Of a stretch of 64,000 nucleotides of DNA, positions 25,447 to 34,548 are shown one piece after another. Under the pieces are notes generated by a model. The model did not search any database. It was not told the origin of the DNA and worked only from the letters and a program-made list of their open reading frames with translations. This DNA comes from DATFNV01 sp963827935 (GTDB lineage: Bacteria; Planctomycetota; Planctomycetia; Gemmatales; Gemmataceae). Position numbers and translations under genes: made by a program. Position 1 is the first letter of the stretch. Each line of letters begins with the position of its first letter. Location: contig CAWHCN010000009.1 in the NCBI GenBank assembly GCA_963827935.1, positions 1-64,000 on the forward strand. Direction: 5' to 3'.

Positions 25447-26365
25447 GGTTCGACAGCTCCGACGGCGGAACGCCCATGATATGGTAGCCCGCATCGACGA
25501 ACAGCACCTCGCCGGTGATGCCCGAGGCCAGCGGGCTGCACAGGAAGGCGGTCGTATTGGCGACCTCTTCCGGCGTGATGGGTCGCTTGAGCGGCGAGAC
25601 GGCGGCGGCGTAGTCGATCATCTGCTGGATATCGCCGATGGCCCGGGCCGCCCGCGAGGCATAGGGACCCGCGGAGATCAGGTTGACGCGGATGTTTTTT
25701 GGACCCAGGTTGTTGGCGAGCTGCTTGGCGTCGATCTGCAAGGCCGCCTTGGCCGTGGACATGCCTCCGCCGTAATGCCCGACGACGCGCTCGCCCCCCA
25801 GGTAGGTCAGGCCCACCGCCGCGGCTCCATCCGGCCGGTTCTCCATCAGCGGTTGCGCCGCCCGCAGCAGGCCCGTCAGCGAATAGGCGCTGATGCTCAG
25901 CGCGGTCAAGTAGCCGGCCCGGCTGGTGGCGACGGCCAGGTTCTTGATCTCGGCGCTGAAGGCCACGCTGTGGATCAACGCATCCACAGCGCCGAACTGC
26001 TTGCCGACCGCCCGCATCAGCCCTTCGATGGAATAATCACCGTACTGCTCCTCGATGCGCGTGAAGCGTCGATCGGTCCGCGTTTCCTGGGGCACGTCGG
26101 CCAACGTGTCGTAGCTCACGTCACAGGGCAGGACCTTTTCCACCTTCAGGCTGCCAGCCCCGAACGGGAGCGTCCGGCTGGCGACATCGTCCTCCTTGTC
26201 GCTGGTGAGGAACCCCTCGACGATGCGAACGAAGCGTGGGTGAACGGCGAGGACCAGACGGGCCCCAGCCGCCTGCAAGGCCTTGGCGATGAACCAGGCG
26301 AAGCTTTCGTTATCGCCCACGCCGGTGACCAGGGCCACCTTGCCGCCCAGATCGAGGGGAATCAT
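25436..26365 (-). CDS. fabI: enoyl-[acyl-carrier-protein] reductase, plant-type FabI
   Basis: 309 aa SDR enzyme that reduces enoyl-ACP in fatty-acid elongation. It has the nucleotide loop VALVTGVGDNESFAWFIAKA, LIHSVAFSAEI and the active-site block YLGGERVVGHYGGGMSTAKA. The Tyr-Lys spacing with GGGMSTA between them is that of plant and chlamydial enzymes rather than the E. coli type. The extra insertion between the first strands (SDKEDDVASRTLPFG) also fits plant-type ENR. It ends with the usual GEVLFVDAGYHIMG. It is monocistronic on the minus strand; the frame is intact. Confidence 0.9.
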   Translation of the reverse strand: MIPLDLGGKVALVTGVGDNESFAWFIAKALQAAGARLVLAVHPRFVRIVEGFLTSDKEDDVASRTLPFGAGSLKVEKVLPCDVSYDTLADVPQETRTDRRFTRIEEQYGDYSIEGLMRAVGKQFGAVDALIHSVAFSAEIKNLAVATSRAGYLTALSISAYSLTGLLRAAQPLMENRPDGAAAVGLTYLGGERVVGHYGGGMSTAKAALQIDAKQLANNLGPKNIRVNLISAGPYASRAARAIGDIQQMIDYAAAVSPLKRPITPEEVANTTAFLCSPLASGITGEVLFVDAGYHIMGVPPSELSNLKK

Positions 26366-26476
26366 ACGTGCCTCGTCCTGAAGAGAAGACTTGCCGCAAT
26401 CCGGGTGGACAGGCGTCCGCCCGGAACCGCGTATGGTCTAGCAGAACGGCACAGGACGGGCAAGATGAAACGGGAG

Positions 26477-26540
26477 GGCGAGCGGCGCGGCGTTAGCCCG
26501 CCGGTTCCACAACCGGCGGGCTAACGCCGCGCCGCTCGCC
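26477..26540. repeat. perfect 30-bp-arm palindrome, GAGCGGCGCGGCGT family
   Basis: Arms 26477-26506 and 26511-26540 are exact inverse complements with a 4-nt loop. Its outer edge touches the stop codon (26541-26543) of the minus-strand HEAT protein gene. A second member is at 50353-50418. Confidence 0.9.
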
Positions 26541-28809
26541 TTACCTCGACGCCGGCGGCAACATGGGCAGGGCCGGCAGACTTGGTCCGCTCGGGGCCGG
26601 TACGGCCGGCGCAGGACCGCACCCGTCGGCTGGATCATCGTCGCCGGGCCCTGGGGTGCCGGCGAGGGGCTGGCTGCTCCCGGTGCCAGGATCGTCCCCG
26701 CTTCATCCGCCTCGGCGCGCACGCGGCCGTCTGGATCGTTCTTTGCCGTCAGCACCACGCTGACGACGGGATAGGTATTGGCCTTCATCTTGCCAAGGGT
26801 GCGGACGCAGGTCGCTCGCACTGTCGCCGCCGGATCCTCCTTCGCCGCCCGGATGAGGGCCTGAACCGCGGCCTCATTCTGCCTCCAGTCGAGACCCGCC
26901 AGCCGCTCGGCCGCCCATTCGCGCTGCGAGGGATAAAGGGCGTCGTGCAACATGGCGGTGAGCTGAGACGGCGTCCCCACGGTCGTGGGTGCGGCCGCCG
27001 GGACCTGATAGCCGGCCTGCATGACGCCCGGGGCCTGCGCCGGCGGCAGCATGGCGAGCTGCACGCCCTGTCCCGTCGGGTTGGGTGCGCCAGGGGCGCC
27101 GGTAGACGGACCACCGGGCCGTATGGCGCCGCCGGCAGCATCGGATTCATCCGCGGACCCGCCTGGGCCATCATCGCGGGATACGACGGATACCCCGGGC
27201 CGAAGGCGCCAGCCATCGGCGGGCCTACCGGCATCGGCTGTGGCGCCGGACGCGGATCAAGGTCCGAGGAGAAGGCGTTGCCCAGCATCCCCTGGGCCGG
27301 CGTGCCGGGGGCGGGCGGCGTCAGCTCGCGCGGCGTGAAGGCGTTGTAAGCGATGCCCCCTTGCAGTGCCTCCGGCGCGTTGCCGCGGCCGGGGTTGATC
27401 GGTTGCGGCGCCTGCGGCACGTCCCAGCGCGGGCTCGGCGGCCGGCTCATCCCACCCGGCGGCAAGGTCACGATTGGTGCCGGCACGGCCCGGACCGACC
27501 CGGCGTCGGTGATCGACCTGAACCCGCCCGTCAGCGGCTCGCCCGCCGGTGGCAGCGGGGCTGTCGCCGCCACGCCTGGAGCTGTCCCGCCGGTCGAAGG
27601 GCTCGGCGGACTGACCGGCACCGGATCGGCAGGCGGCAGCGTCCCCCTCCCTTGCAGCTTCTCCTCCGCTGTCTTCTTCGCGTACTGCGTTGGGTCACCC
27701 AGCAGCGGATCGGGCTTGCTGGTATCGGCGTGCGGCAGCGAATCGATCTTCGGCAGGGCCGACGGCGTCTTCGCCTCGACCGCCGGCTTCTTCGTCTCCG
27801 GACCCTTGGTCGGGTCGCCGGTCGCTTGCTTGGGCGTGTCCGCCTTGCCCCACGATTCGCGCCACTTGGACAGGGCCGACGGCTCGGCCTGGGCCAGCTT
27901 GATCTCGGCCGGCTTCGGCGGCGTGGTCGGGTCCTTGGGCACCGCCGGCATCGGCGCGGTCGCCACCGGCGCGGGCGGTAACGGTGCGGTCAGTAGCGGC
28001 GTCGTCGTGGTTGTCAGTGCGCTGGGCAGCGTCGCCGGCCGCCGGTTCTCGATCGCCGGGAGTTGCGTCGTCTGCATACCCGACGGAGCCGGACCAACGG
28101 GCGTAGGACCCGTTCCCGGCACGTCGGGCGTCAAGGTGACCGCTGGCGACGGGCCAACGGGGCTCGGCAGGGTGGGCAGTCCGTTCGTGGCGGGCGTCGG
28201 GGCCATCGCCGTCGAGGGGGGGACATTGGTGATGACCGGCAAGCGCGTCTCGTTCCCGGAGGGGCCCCACGCGGGTCCCGTCGCGTTGCCGGACCCGCTG
28301 CCCCACCCCGAGGAGGCGACGGCGCTGCCGCCGGACCCCTGGCAGTTCTCACACGGCACGCTGGTCGAGCGACTCCACCTGCCGGAGGCGACGTTGCCGC
28401 CAGTCGAGGGTGTGCAGGTTGGGCAACCGGTATCACAGACTGCCACCGGCGGCAGCGGCGCGCCGGCCGGCGGCACGCGATCGCGGCTCCAGTGGAAAAT
28501 CTGCGTCCGCAGCGAGCGCAGCTTTCCTTCGGGGGGTGCTTCCCCCATCACCGGCGCCCCTTCCGCCACGATGGTCATCATGTCGCCGGTGTCCATCGCC
28601 TGGACCTGCCAGACCTTGCACCCCTTGGCATCGACCCACCACTTGACGATGCGGCACTTCTGTGCCGGCTTGCCGGCCTCGTGGACCGTGATGATGCGTC
28701 CGGTGGGGTCATCCGCCGGCGGGGCGGACGGCGTCGGCGACTGGGCCAGGGCCAGACCCGTCGATACCAGCGTCGCCATGAAGGCCTTGATCGATCGTGA
28801 CCGCACCAT
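26541..28809 (-). CDS. large proline-rich exported protein with C-terminal HEAT repeats, two frameshifts
   Basis: ~755 aa. ATG 28809 is used because AAGGAGA lies 8 nt upstream and a signal peptide follows (SIKAFMATLVSTGLALAQ). A short N-terminal domain (TGRIITVHEAGKPAQKCRIV, KWWVDAKGCKVWQVQAM) and a Cys-containing part (CDTGCPTCTPS, CENCQGSG) precede ~450 residues of Pro/Thr/Ala-rich sequence. Near 27110 the frame shifts to a HEAT-repeat region (LHDALYPSQREWAAERLAGL, AVQALIRAAKEDPAATVRAT). A second shift near 26600 gives the end SLPALPMLPPASR at TAA 26541-26543. It is likely a cell-surface scaffold; partners are unknown. Confidence 0.65.
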
Positions 28810-29157
28810 GACACAGGTCTCCTTGGAACGCACGCGCCGCTCCCGCGGCGGGGTCCTTCCCCCCGAGAGGCGCCTCGGAACTGTTTATCGACCGTGCCAC
28901 GCCGACGCATCACTCCGATTGTGTGGAAGTTGCGGACTGTACCTCTCCGGGCGCGCGTCACGGCCGCATCGGCTTTGCCGGACAGGCGTGGACTTGCCCT
29001 CCCTGCCCCATTGACCCCGCTCGCTGCCTTGGCAACGCCGTTGCGGGGCAAAATGCTGGGCAAATCGCTCACACCCCCCCCGTGCGTCCTTGCCTATACA
29101 CCATCAACGGGCATAACCCCCGGTGACACGAAGGGAATCGCCCCAGCGCGCCCGCCC
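28810..29157. other. intergenic stretch, no gene seen
   Basis: About 350 bp between two minus-strand genes. It presumably contains the promoter of the proline-rich HEAT gene. No palindrome or RNA was recognised. Confidence 0.45.
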
Positions 29158-29933
29158 TCACTCAACCTCTCCCGCTGCCCCGAACCGCCGCAGCAGAGCC
29201 CGGAGCAGGATCAGGACTGCCGTCTCATCAGCCGGCGCCGTCCGTAGACCGCTCCAGGTCAAGTGGGCTGCCAGGCCGGCATTGTCCGCAGCCCGGTTGA
29301 ACTGCTGACGCAAGCGCTCCGCCCACAGGCCCCCAAAGCGGTCGCGGAACCGGCGCCAGGTTTGGTCAAAGGCCGAATGGATCTTGCCAGGCCAGCGCAG
29401 GCCGGCGAAGCCGGCCCACGGGGCGACGGCAATGGCAAGGCAGCCCGCCCCAGCCGGCGGGCCTCCGCTGCCCCGGGCCAGCGACGCCAGCATCAGGCCG
29501 CAACCGATGGCTACCAGGCCGGCAGCTCCGCAGAGCCGCGTCGGCAGGTAATTCAGGACCCCCACCGCCAGGGCTCCCGAGAGGAAGACGAGCCGCGGAC
29601 CGCTGAGATTCAGCCGTCCCAACCCTTCCGCCAGCGGCAGGAGGAGCACGACGAGCAAGCCCGCCACGACGAGGTTCCAGGGCCCCTCGCCCGGCCGGCG
29701 TGCGCCCGAGGACGGCCACTCCCTGCGCAGGCGGTGAGGCACAAGGCCAAATAGCGGCCGCTCACCCCCTGGTCCCCGCCGAAGGCCGCCGCCAGAACCA
29801 CCCCCAGCCAGGCCGCCCAGGCCAGGAACGCCCAGGTCAGGGCGTGGACCAGGCTGGTACGGCGACAGGCCCACCAGGCTCGACCCAGGGGATAGGCGCC
29901 GAAAGCCAGAATCAGGGCCGCCGCCTGAACCAT
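29158..29933 (-). CDS. multi-pass membrane protein, one frameshift
   Basis: ~258 aa, unknown function. ATG 29933 starts MVQAAALILAFGAYPLGRAW. Hydrophobic segments follow (LTWAFLAWAAWLGVVLAAAF; after a shift near 29700 NLVVAGLLVVLLLPLAEGL, LVFLSGALAVGVLNYLP, GLVAIGCGLMLASLARG and GAGCLAIAVAPWAGFAGLRW), giving about six membrane spans. A C-terminal amphipathic part (FDQTWRRFRDRFGGLWAERL, RQQFNRAADNAG) is probably cytoplasmic. This kind of tail is seen in planctomycete hypothetical membrane proteins. No enzyme motif is visible. Confidence 0.6.
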
Positions 29934-30162
29934 GAAACTCAGTCCCTCGCTCGCAGTGGTTCGGTCTCTTCCCAGCTTGCCGGTTTTGCCGCCTTCGCCG
30001 CGAACGCCTGGTTTGTCGGAAACCTGTAGCGGCCGTGCGGCGGGCGGAACTGCCGCGCTTGCCCGTCCTGGCTCGATTCTCGCAACCAGCGCGGGCGGCG
30101 GAACCGATCCGTTAGTTTGTGAGGACCCGGCCCGCGACCCTCAGCCGCTTCGCCCCGGCGCC

Positions 30163-30243
30163 GGGTGGCACGCCCTGAGGTACTCCGAAGGGCGTGTTGC
30201 ACCAACTGCACGCCCTTCGGAGTACCTCAGGGCGTGCCACCCC
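30163..30243. repeat. REP-like palindrome, GGGTGGCACGCC family
   Basis: 81 bp with arms starting GGGTGGCACGCCCTGAGG and continuing TACTCCGAAGGGCGTG, mirrored around a short centre (TTGCACCAACTG). Same family as 31199-31278, 34438-34516 and the half-site beside the RAYT fragment. Confidence 0.9.
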
Positions 30244-30309
30244 GCGGTTCAACCAGGCCCGCGTCAGGCGGCCGACCGCAGACGCACGATTCCGACTCGG
30301 AGGCTTCTT

Positions 30310-31120
30310 ATGAGATTCTGGCGAATTCCCCTTGTCCTGATCAGCGTCGGCCTGCTTGCCGTGCCGGCCCCCGCGGGGATTCTCTTCGGCAAGAAGACGA
30401 AGCCCAACCCGGCCGAACGCGTTCCGGAGCTGATCGTCATCGTCAAGACCGACAAGGACGAAAGCAAACGCGCCTCGGCCGCGGAGGAACTGCGGCAGTA
30501 CGACCCCAAGGCCTTTGCCGAGATTGTGCCGGTGCTGATCGACGTGCTGTTGAGCGATCCCAAGCCGGGCGTGCGCTCCGAGGCCGCCGAGAGTCTGGGG
30601 AACCTCCGCCCCGTCTCGCAGGAAGCCGGCTGGGCCCTGGAACAGGCCCGGGACAAGGACGCCTCGTGGCGGGTCCGCACCAAAGCGGCGCGACCAGTTG
30701 ATGGGCTATAGCTGGGCGGGCTACCATAGCGATCCGAAGATGAAGGACGCTCCCGCTGTCAACGTCAAGGAGCAGCCCGCCGACAAGGGCAAGCCCGTGA
30801 CGAGCGGCACGGGCACGCCGAATACAGGGGTCGTCCTGCCCGCGGCCGTGGCCCCAAAGGGGAGTGTGCCGCCAATGGTTCGTCCGGGCACGGGGGAGAC
30901 GCAGCCGCCGCCGTTGGCTGAGCCGATGCCGCGCCCGGCTCCCGCTCCGGCACTGGCTCCGCGGCCCCTGCCCACCGGCCCCGCCTTGCCGGTAGCGCCG
31001 ACCCCGGTCTTGCCGCCGCTGCCCACCCCGGTGCCGGCGAAACCATCGACCGCCCCACTGCCACCGATCCCGCTGCCCTCGGTCGACGGCGGACCAAGCC
31101 TGAACGGGCCGGGGGAGTGA
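30310..31120 (+). CDS. exported HEAT-repeat protein with proline-rich tail, one frameshift
   Basis: ~270 aa. A signal peptide (WRIPLVLISVGLLAVPAPAG) is followed by a HEAT-like helical region (DESKRASAAEELRQYDPKAF, VLIDVLLSDPKPGVRSEAAE, SLGNLRPVSQEAGWALEQA). An extra base near 30690 shifts the frame; it resumes QLMGYSWAGYHSDPK and ends in ~110 residues rich in Pro and Ala. This is the mirror of 26541-28809, where the Pro-rich part precedes the HEAT part, so the two may belong to one surface-protein system. Function unknown. Confidence 0.65.
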
Positions 31121-31198
31121 CGATCCGTTCGTTGAGCCGCCGCCCCGAGGGCGGCTAAGGGCTCGCGCAGGAATAACTTCGTCAAGTTTCGGGTGTCT

Positions 31199-31278
31199 GG
31201 GTGGCACGCCCTGAGGTACTCCGAAGGGCGTGCAGGCAGTGCAGCACGCCCTTCGGAGTACCTCAGGGCGTGCCACCC
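31199..31278. repeat. REP-like palindrome, GGGTGGCACGCC family
   Basis: 80 bp, arms as in 30163-30243, with a different centre (AGGCAGTGC). A degenerate GTTGAGCCGC/GCGGCTAA palindrome lies just upstream at 31131-31158. Confidence 0.9.
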
Positions 31279-31402
31279 AATTGCTGACACCGGACTGTCA
31301 TTGACGAAGTTATTTCCGCGCGGCGGCTAACCATTGACGCCGCGCCGCCCCTCGACCTACAATCCCCGTTCCTCCAAACATTCAGGAAGAACGGGGACGA
31401 CG

Positions 31403-32039
31403 ATGAACCCATCGGACCTGTTGACCATTCACACGGACGGAGCGGCCCGCGGCAATCCAGGCCCTGCCGCCTTTGCTTACGTCATAGCGCGGGATGGCGC
31501 CCCGGCCATCGAGGAGGCCGGCTGCCTGGGCCGCCTGACCAACAACCAGGCCGAATACATCGCCCTGCTCCGCGCCCTCGAACATGCCGCTCGCCTTGGC
31601 ACCGAGCACCGCCTGCACATCCTCAGTGACAGCGAATTGATGGTCAAGCAGCTACGCGGCGAGTACCGCGTCAAGAACGAGGAGTTGCGCGAGCTGTACG
31701 ACCAGGTCCGCGAGTTGGTCGCGCACTTCCCGTCGGTGAACTTGCAGCACATCCGCCGCGAGCAGAACAAGCGGGCCGATGCGCTGTGCAACGAGGCACT
31801 GGACGGGGAGTCCCGGCCCGTGACCCGGGCGACCAGGCGCTGGGCCAAAACCTGCGAAGCCAGCCCTGCCTTCCGGCACCGAGGCCGCCGTACACGAAGC
31901 CGCCATGGAGTGCCTGCGCTCAGCCGCGTCGGCCTGGGCCCACGGCGGAACGGCGGCAATCACTCCGGAACTCGTCTGGGATCAGCTCTGGAGTATCCTG
32001 GAAGAGCACGGGGCGCTGCGCACCAGCCCCCGACGCTGA
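31403..32039 (+). CDS. RNase HI-family protein, one frameshift near the C-terminus
   Basis: ~212 aa. ATG 31403 follows AGGAAG and GGGGA. The RNase H fold and active site are clear: D12 in HTDGAARGNPGP, E51 in NNQAEY, D76 in LSDSELMV and D126 in REQNKRADALCNEAL. It resembles the ~130-aa RnhA-type domain of the reverse-transcriptase-like RNase HI group, cleaving RNA in RNA-DNA hybrids. After GESRPVTRATRRWAKTCEAS the frame shifts near 31875; it continues GTEAAVHEAAMECLRSAASA and ELVWDQLWSILEEHGALRTS, an added helical tail, to TGA 32037-32039. An ISAs1 element begins 12 bp downstream. Confidence 0.8.
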
Positions 32040-32051
32040 GACCGATCAGTC

Positions 32052-33313
32052 CAGGGCAAACGCATCTAATTCCCCATAAGAAGGCCAAGAATCGCCTCGC
32101 GGATCTCGTCGTTCCATCCCGCTTGCAAGCGTTTCTTCTCGATGCCGCCCGTGCTTGATTCGTCGCGCCGCAACAGGGAGACTACCCAGCGACGCAGCAA
32201 GGCGAGGTTGGCCGCGGCATTGCCGGTACGCGCTCGGTTGCGATCCTCTGCGAAATACATGTCCAGCACCCAGTGGAGCCCGTTTTCAATTCCCCAATGG
32301 CCACGAATCGCCACGGCCAACTTCTTCGCCTGAGGCGACAGACTGCTGATGAAGTAGCGCACCTCCGACTTCTCCACGCCCCCTTCCTGGTAGGTCCGGG
32401 TACAGCGAGCGATGCTCTTCAGGTTGCGCCACGCCTCTAGGTTGCGCAGCGTCTCCGGCACCGCCATGGTTTGCGTGCGGCGCGTCTCCTGGCGACCGTG
32501 GCCCTTGTCGTACGCCGTGTGCGTCCGCACCGTGGCCGATCCCTGACCGTCGTCCACGGCCTCGAACGCTGCGACGATGTCCTCTTCCAAATGGTCCTGA
32601 TTTCCTTTCACCGCCAGCACGTAATCCGCCCCTTTGTCGCGAATCTTGGCCGCGATCTCCTTCTGGCACCCCATGGCGTCGATGGTCACGATGGCCCCGG
32701 TCAATTCCAACACCTCCAACAGCTTGGGAATAGCGGTAATCTCATTGGACTTGGTGGCCACAACCTCTTGGCCCAGCAGCAAGTGATTCGCCGTTGCCCA
32801 GGCGCTGACGACGTGCAGTGGGTTCTGGCCCTTGGCCTTGTCCAGAGTGGCGCGCACCGTCTTGCCGTCAATGGCCACCAACTGGCCGTCGGTGCTCTCC
32901 TGCAGGGCCGCCACCCACTCCAGGAAACAGGCAACAAAGGCCTTGCCATCCAGGGCGGCAAACACCCGCGTGAACGTATCGTGCGACGGCGTGCCATTGG
33001 GCAAGTCCAGGTATTTCTCCAACCAGGCCCGCTTGCTGGTGCCGAACTTGGCCATGGCGACGCAATCGTTGGCGCCGCTGACGACGGCACACAGGGCGAT
33101 GAAAAGGATGTCCAGCAGGTCGTGACGTTTGGTGCGGTTCACCCGCGGGTCCGTCAAGGTGGCGAAGGGGGAAAGCAAGGTACCGGCGCGGGACTGCGAC
33201 ATGCCGATTCTCCTCCGTGAGACGGGCGACTTCGAGGAGAATCATTCGCGAGTCCCTTGTCCCAGACTACTGAACAGCCAATAATGCACAGGCGTTTAGA
33301 TGCGTTTGCCCTG
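32052..33313 (-). mobile_element. ISAs1-family insertion sequence, intact
   Basis: 1262 bp with perfect 18-bp terminal inverted repeats CAGGGCAAACGCATCTAA (32052-32069 and 33296-33313). It is flanked by a 10-bp direct target duplication CCGATCAGTC (32042-32051 and 33314-33323). A single intact transposase fills it, so insertion was recent. A decayed internal fragment of a close relative lies at 10811-11300. Confidence 0.95.
32066..33202 (-). CDS. ISAs1-family DDE transposase
   Basis: 378 aa, the usual length of the family. It opens with an N-terminal LSPFATLTDPRVNRTKRHDL and LDILFIALCAVVSGANDCVA region. The DDE core includes QLVAIDGKTVRATLDKAKGQ (first Asp), LELTGAIVTIDAMGCQKEIA (second Asp) and HWGIENGLHWVLDMYFAEDR (catalytic Glu). 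The last residues overlap the terminal repeat, as is common for compact IS. The frame is intact and presumably active. Confidence 0.92.
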   Translation of the reverse strand: MSQSRAGTLLSPFATLTDPRVNRTKRHDLLDILFIALCAVVSGANDCVAMAKFGTSKRAWLEKYLDLPNGTPSHDTFTRVFAALDGKAFVACFLEWVAALQESTDGQLVAIDGKTVRATLDKAKGQNPLHVVSAWATANHLLLGQEVVATKSNEITAIPKLLEVLELTGAIVTIDAMGCQKEIAAKIRDKGADYVLAVKGNQDHLEEDIVAAFEAVDDGQGSATVRTHTAYDKGHGRQETRRTQTMAVPETLRNLEAWRNLKSIARCTRTYQEGGVEKSEVRYFISSLSPQAKKLAVAIRGHWGIENGLHWVLDMYFAEDRNRARTGNAAANLALLRRWVVSLLRRDESSTGGIEKKRLQAGWNDEIREAILGLLMGN

Positions 33314-33480
33314 CCGATCAGTCCCTTCGACCTTCTCCTCACGGCACGTCAGTTGCACGTTCGATGGCAGGTTTCTGTCTGTCGGCCGATCCGAACTCTC
33401 CAGCTCTTCGCTCCGCCGGCGACCTGCCTCGCGTTGGGGCAGCACGCCGTTCCTTCGGCCAACCTCATGAGGGAACTTCC

Positions 33481-33969
33481 ATGATGGCTCGACAAGACGT
33501 GCTCATGCCGCCCCTGGAGCAACTGGCAGCGGTGCTGGCGGCTTCCGCCCCGGGCCGCGAGCGGGACTGGGCCGGGGCGGTGGAAGCCGCCCTCGGCGGT
33601 GTCGTCGAGGCTCTGCGCCGCCACGTGGCCGACACCGACGGGGCCGGCGGCATGTTCAGCACGGTGGACCTGACCCGGCCCACCCTGGTGCGCCAGGTCG
33701 GCGCCCTCCGCCTGGAACACAGCGAGTTTCTGCAGCAGGGCACCGCACTCCGCCAGGACGTGAAGAATGCCGCCCGCGCTTTCGAACCGCCGACGCCGGC
33801 GATGGCTCCGGGCAGTCTGCCCGGGCCGGCCACCGTGGACGCCATCCCCGATTTCGGCGCCCTCCGCGGGCGCGTCGAGAAATTCGCCGCGGGACTCAAG
33901 CACCATCGCGACGACGAGGCCGGCCTCGTCCTGGAGAGCGTCACCACCGATATCGGCGTGGGCGATTGA
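33481..33969 (+). CDS. hypothetical protein, possibly hemerythrin-like
   Basis: ~162 aa. Two adjacent ATGs (33481, 33484) follow GAGGGAA. The protein is mostly helical: LEQLAAVLAASAPGRERDWA, EAALGGVVEALRRHVADTDG, VRQVGALRLEHSEFLQQGTA and VEKFAAGLKHHRDDEAGLVL. His and Glu are spaced as in four-helix metal bundles (RRHVADTD, LEHSEF, HHRDDEAGL). This resembles hemerythrin-domain proteins but the ligand set is incomplete by eye. It lies just outside the ISAs1 target duplication; the frame is intact. Confidence 0.5.
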   Translation: MMARQDVLMPPLEQLAAVLAASAPGRERDWAGAVEAALGGVVEALRRHVADTDGAGGMFSTVDLTRPTLVRQVGALRLEHSEFLQQGTALRQDVKNAARAFEPPTPAMAPGSLPGPATVDAIPDFGALRGRVEKFAAGLKHHRDDEAGLVLESVTTDIGVGD

Positions 33970-34030
33970 CGAGCGGTCGCATGGCTGGCCTGCCCGGCGC
34001 CAGCGAGGATGAATGACCCTGAGTCTTTTC

Positions 34031-34168
34031 GAGCCTGTTCTGCAAGGGTGGGCTCGCTAGCCGGTAGGGTGGGTCGAGCGGAGCGAGACCCACCAGTCCG
34101 GCCCCGGTGGGTCTCGCTCCGCTCGACCCACCCTACCGGCTACCGGCTTACCCTTCCGGGACAGGCTC
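34031..34168. repeat. nested palindromes
   Basis: Outer arms GAGCCTGTTCTGCAAGGGT (34031-34049) and ACCCTTCCGGGACAGGCTC (34150-34168) are separated by an inner perfect palindrome of another family (arms 34059-34094 and 34107-34142, beginning AGCCGGTAGGGTGGGTCGAG). The right edge touches the stop codon of the next minus-strand gene (34169-34171). Confidence 0.8.
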
Positions 34169-34384
34169 TTACAGACGCAGCAACCCGGAGAACAGGTCGA
34201 ACACCAGGAGGGCCGAGAGGAACAGGAAGATGATGGCCCACACCAGCCCGGCCACCCGCCAGCCGCGGTGACCTGGCTCTGGTACCGGCGCCGGGTCGGC
34301 TTCGGCGGGCACGGCCGGCCGTGAGCCCGACGCCGGCCGCGACTCCTGAACATGCGAATTATGTCGTCCGTCCGAACGGGCCAT
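34169..34384 (-). CDS. small single-span membrane protein
   Basis: 71 aa. ATG 34384 is preceded by GGAGGGA at proper spacing. A polar Pro/Ala-rich N-terminal part (residues 1-43) is followed by a C-terminal transmembrane helix (VAGLVWAIIFLFLSALLVFD). It is probably tail-anchored. No family is recognised. It lies upstream of rseP on the same strand with a REP-like palindrome between. Confidence 0.6.
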   Translation of the reverse strand: MARSDGRHNSHVQESRPASGSRPAVPAEADPAPVPEPGHRGWRVAGLVWAIIFLFLSALLVFDLFSGLLRL

Positions 34385-34437
34385 GACAGTCCCTCCACCT
34401 TCATTGCAATTTCAATGCAAGGGATTAGGAGTGAGTT

Positions 34438-34516
34438 GGGTGGCACGCCCTGAGGTACTCCGAAGGGCGTGCTGACAGTCAGCACGCCCTTCGGAGTACC
34501 TCAGGGCGTGCCACCC
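34438..34516. repeat. REP-like palindrome, GGGTGGCACGCC family
   Basis: 79 bp, same arms as 30163-30243 and 31199-31278, with centre TGACAGTC. It lies 32 bp beyond the rseP stop on the minus strand. Confidence 0.9.
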
Positions 34517-34548
34517 TAAAGCCGGGGCCTGGCGCGGCATTACCCCCG

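Noticed and set aside
27353..29014. 553-aa Gly/Val-rich frame antisense to the proline-rich HEAT gene
   Set aside because: Mirror of Pro codons. The other strand has a ribosome site, signal peptide and HEAT repeats.
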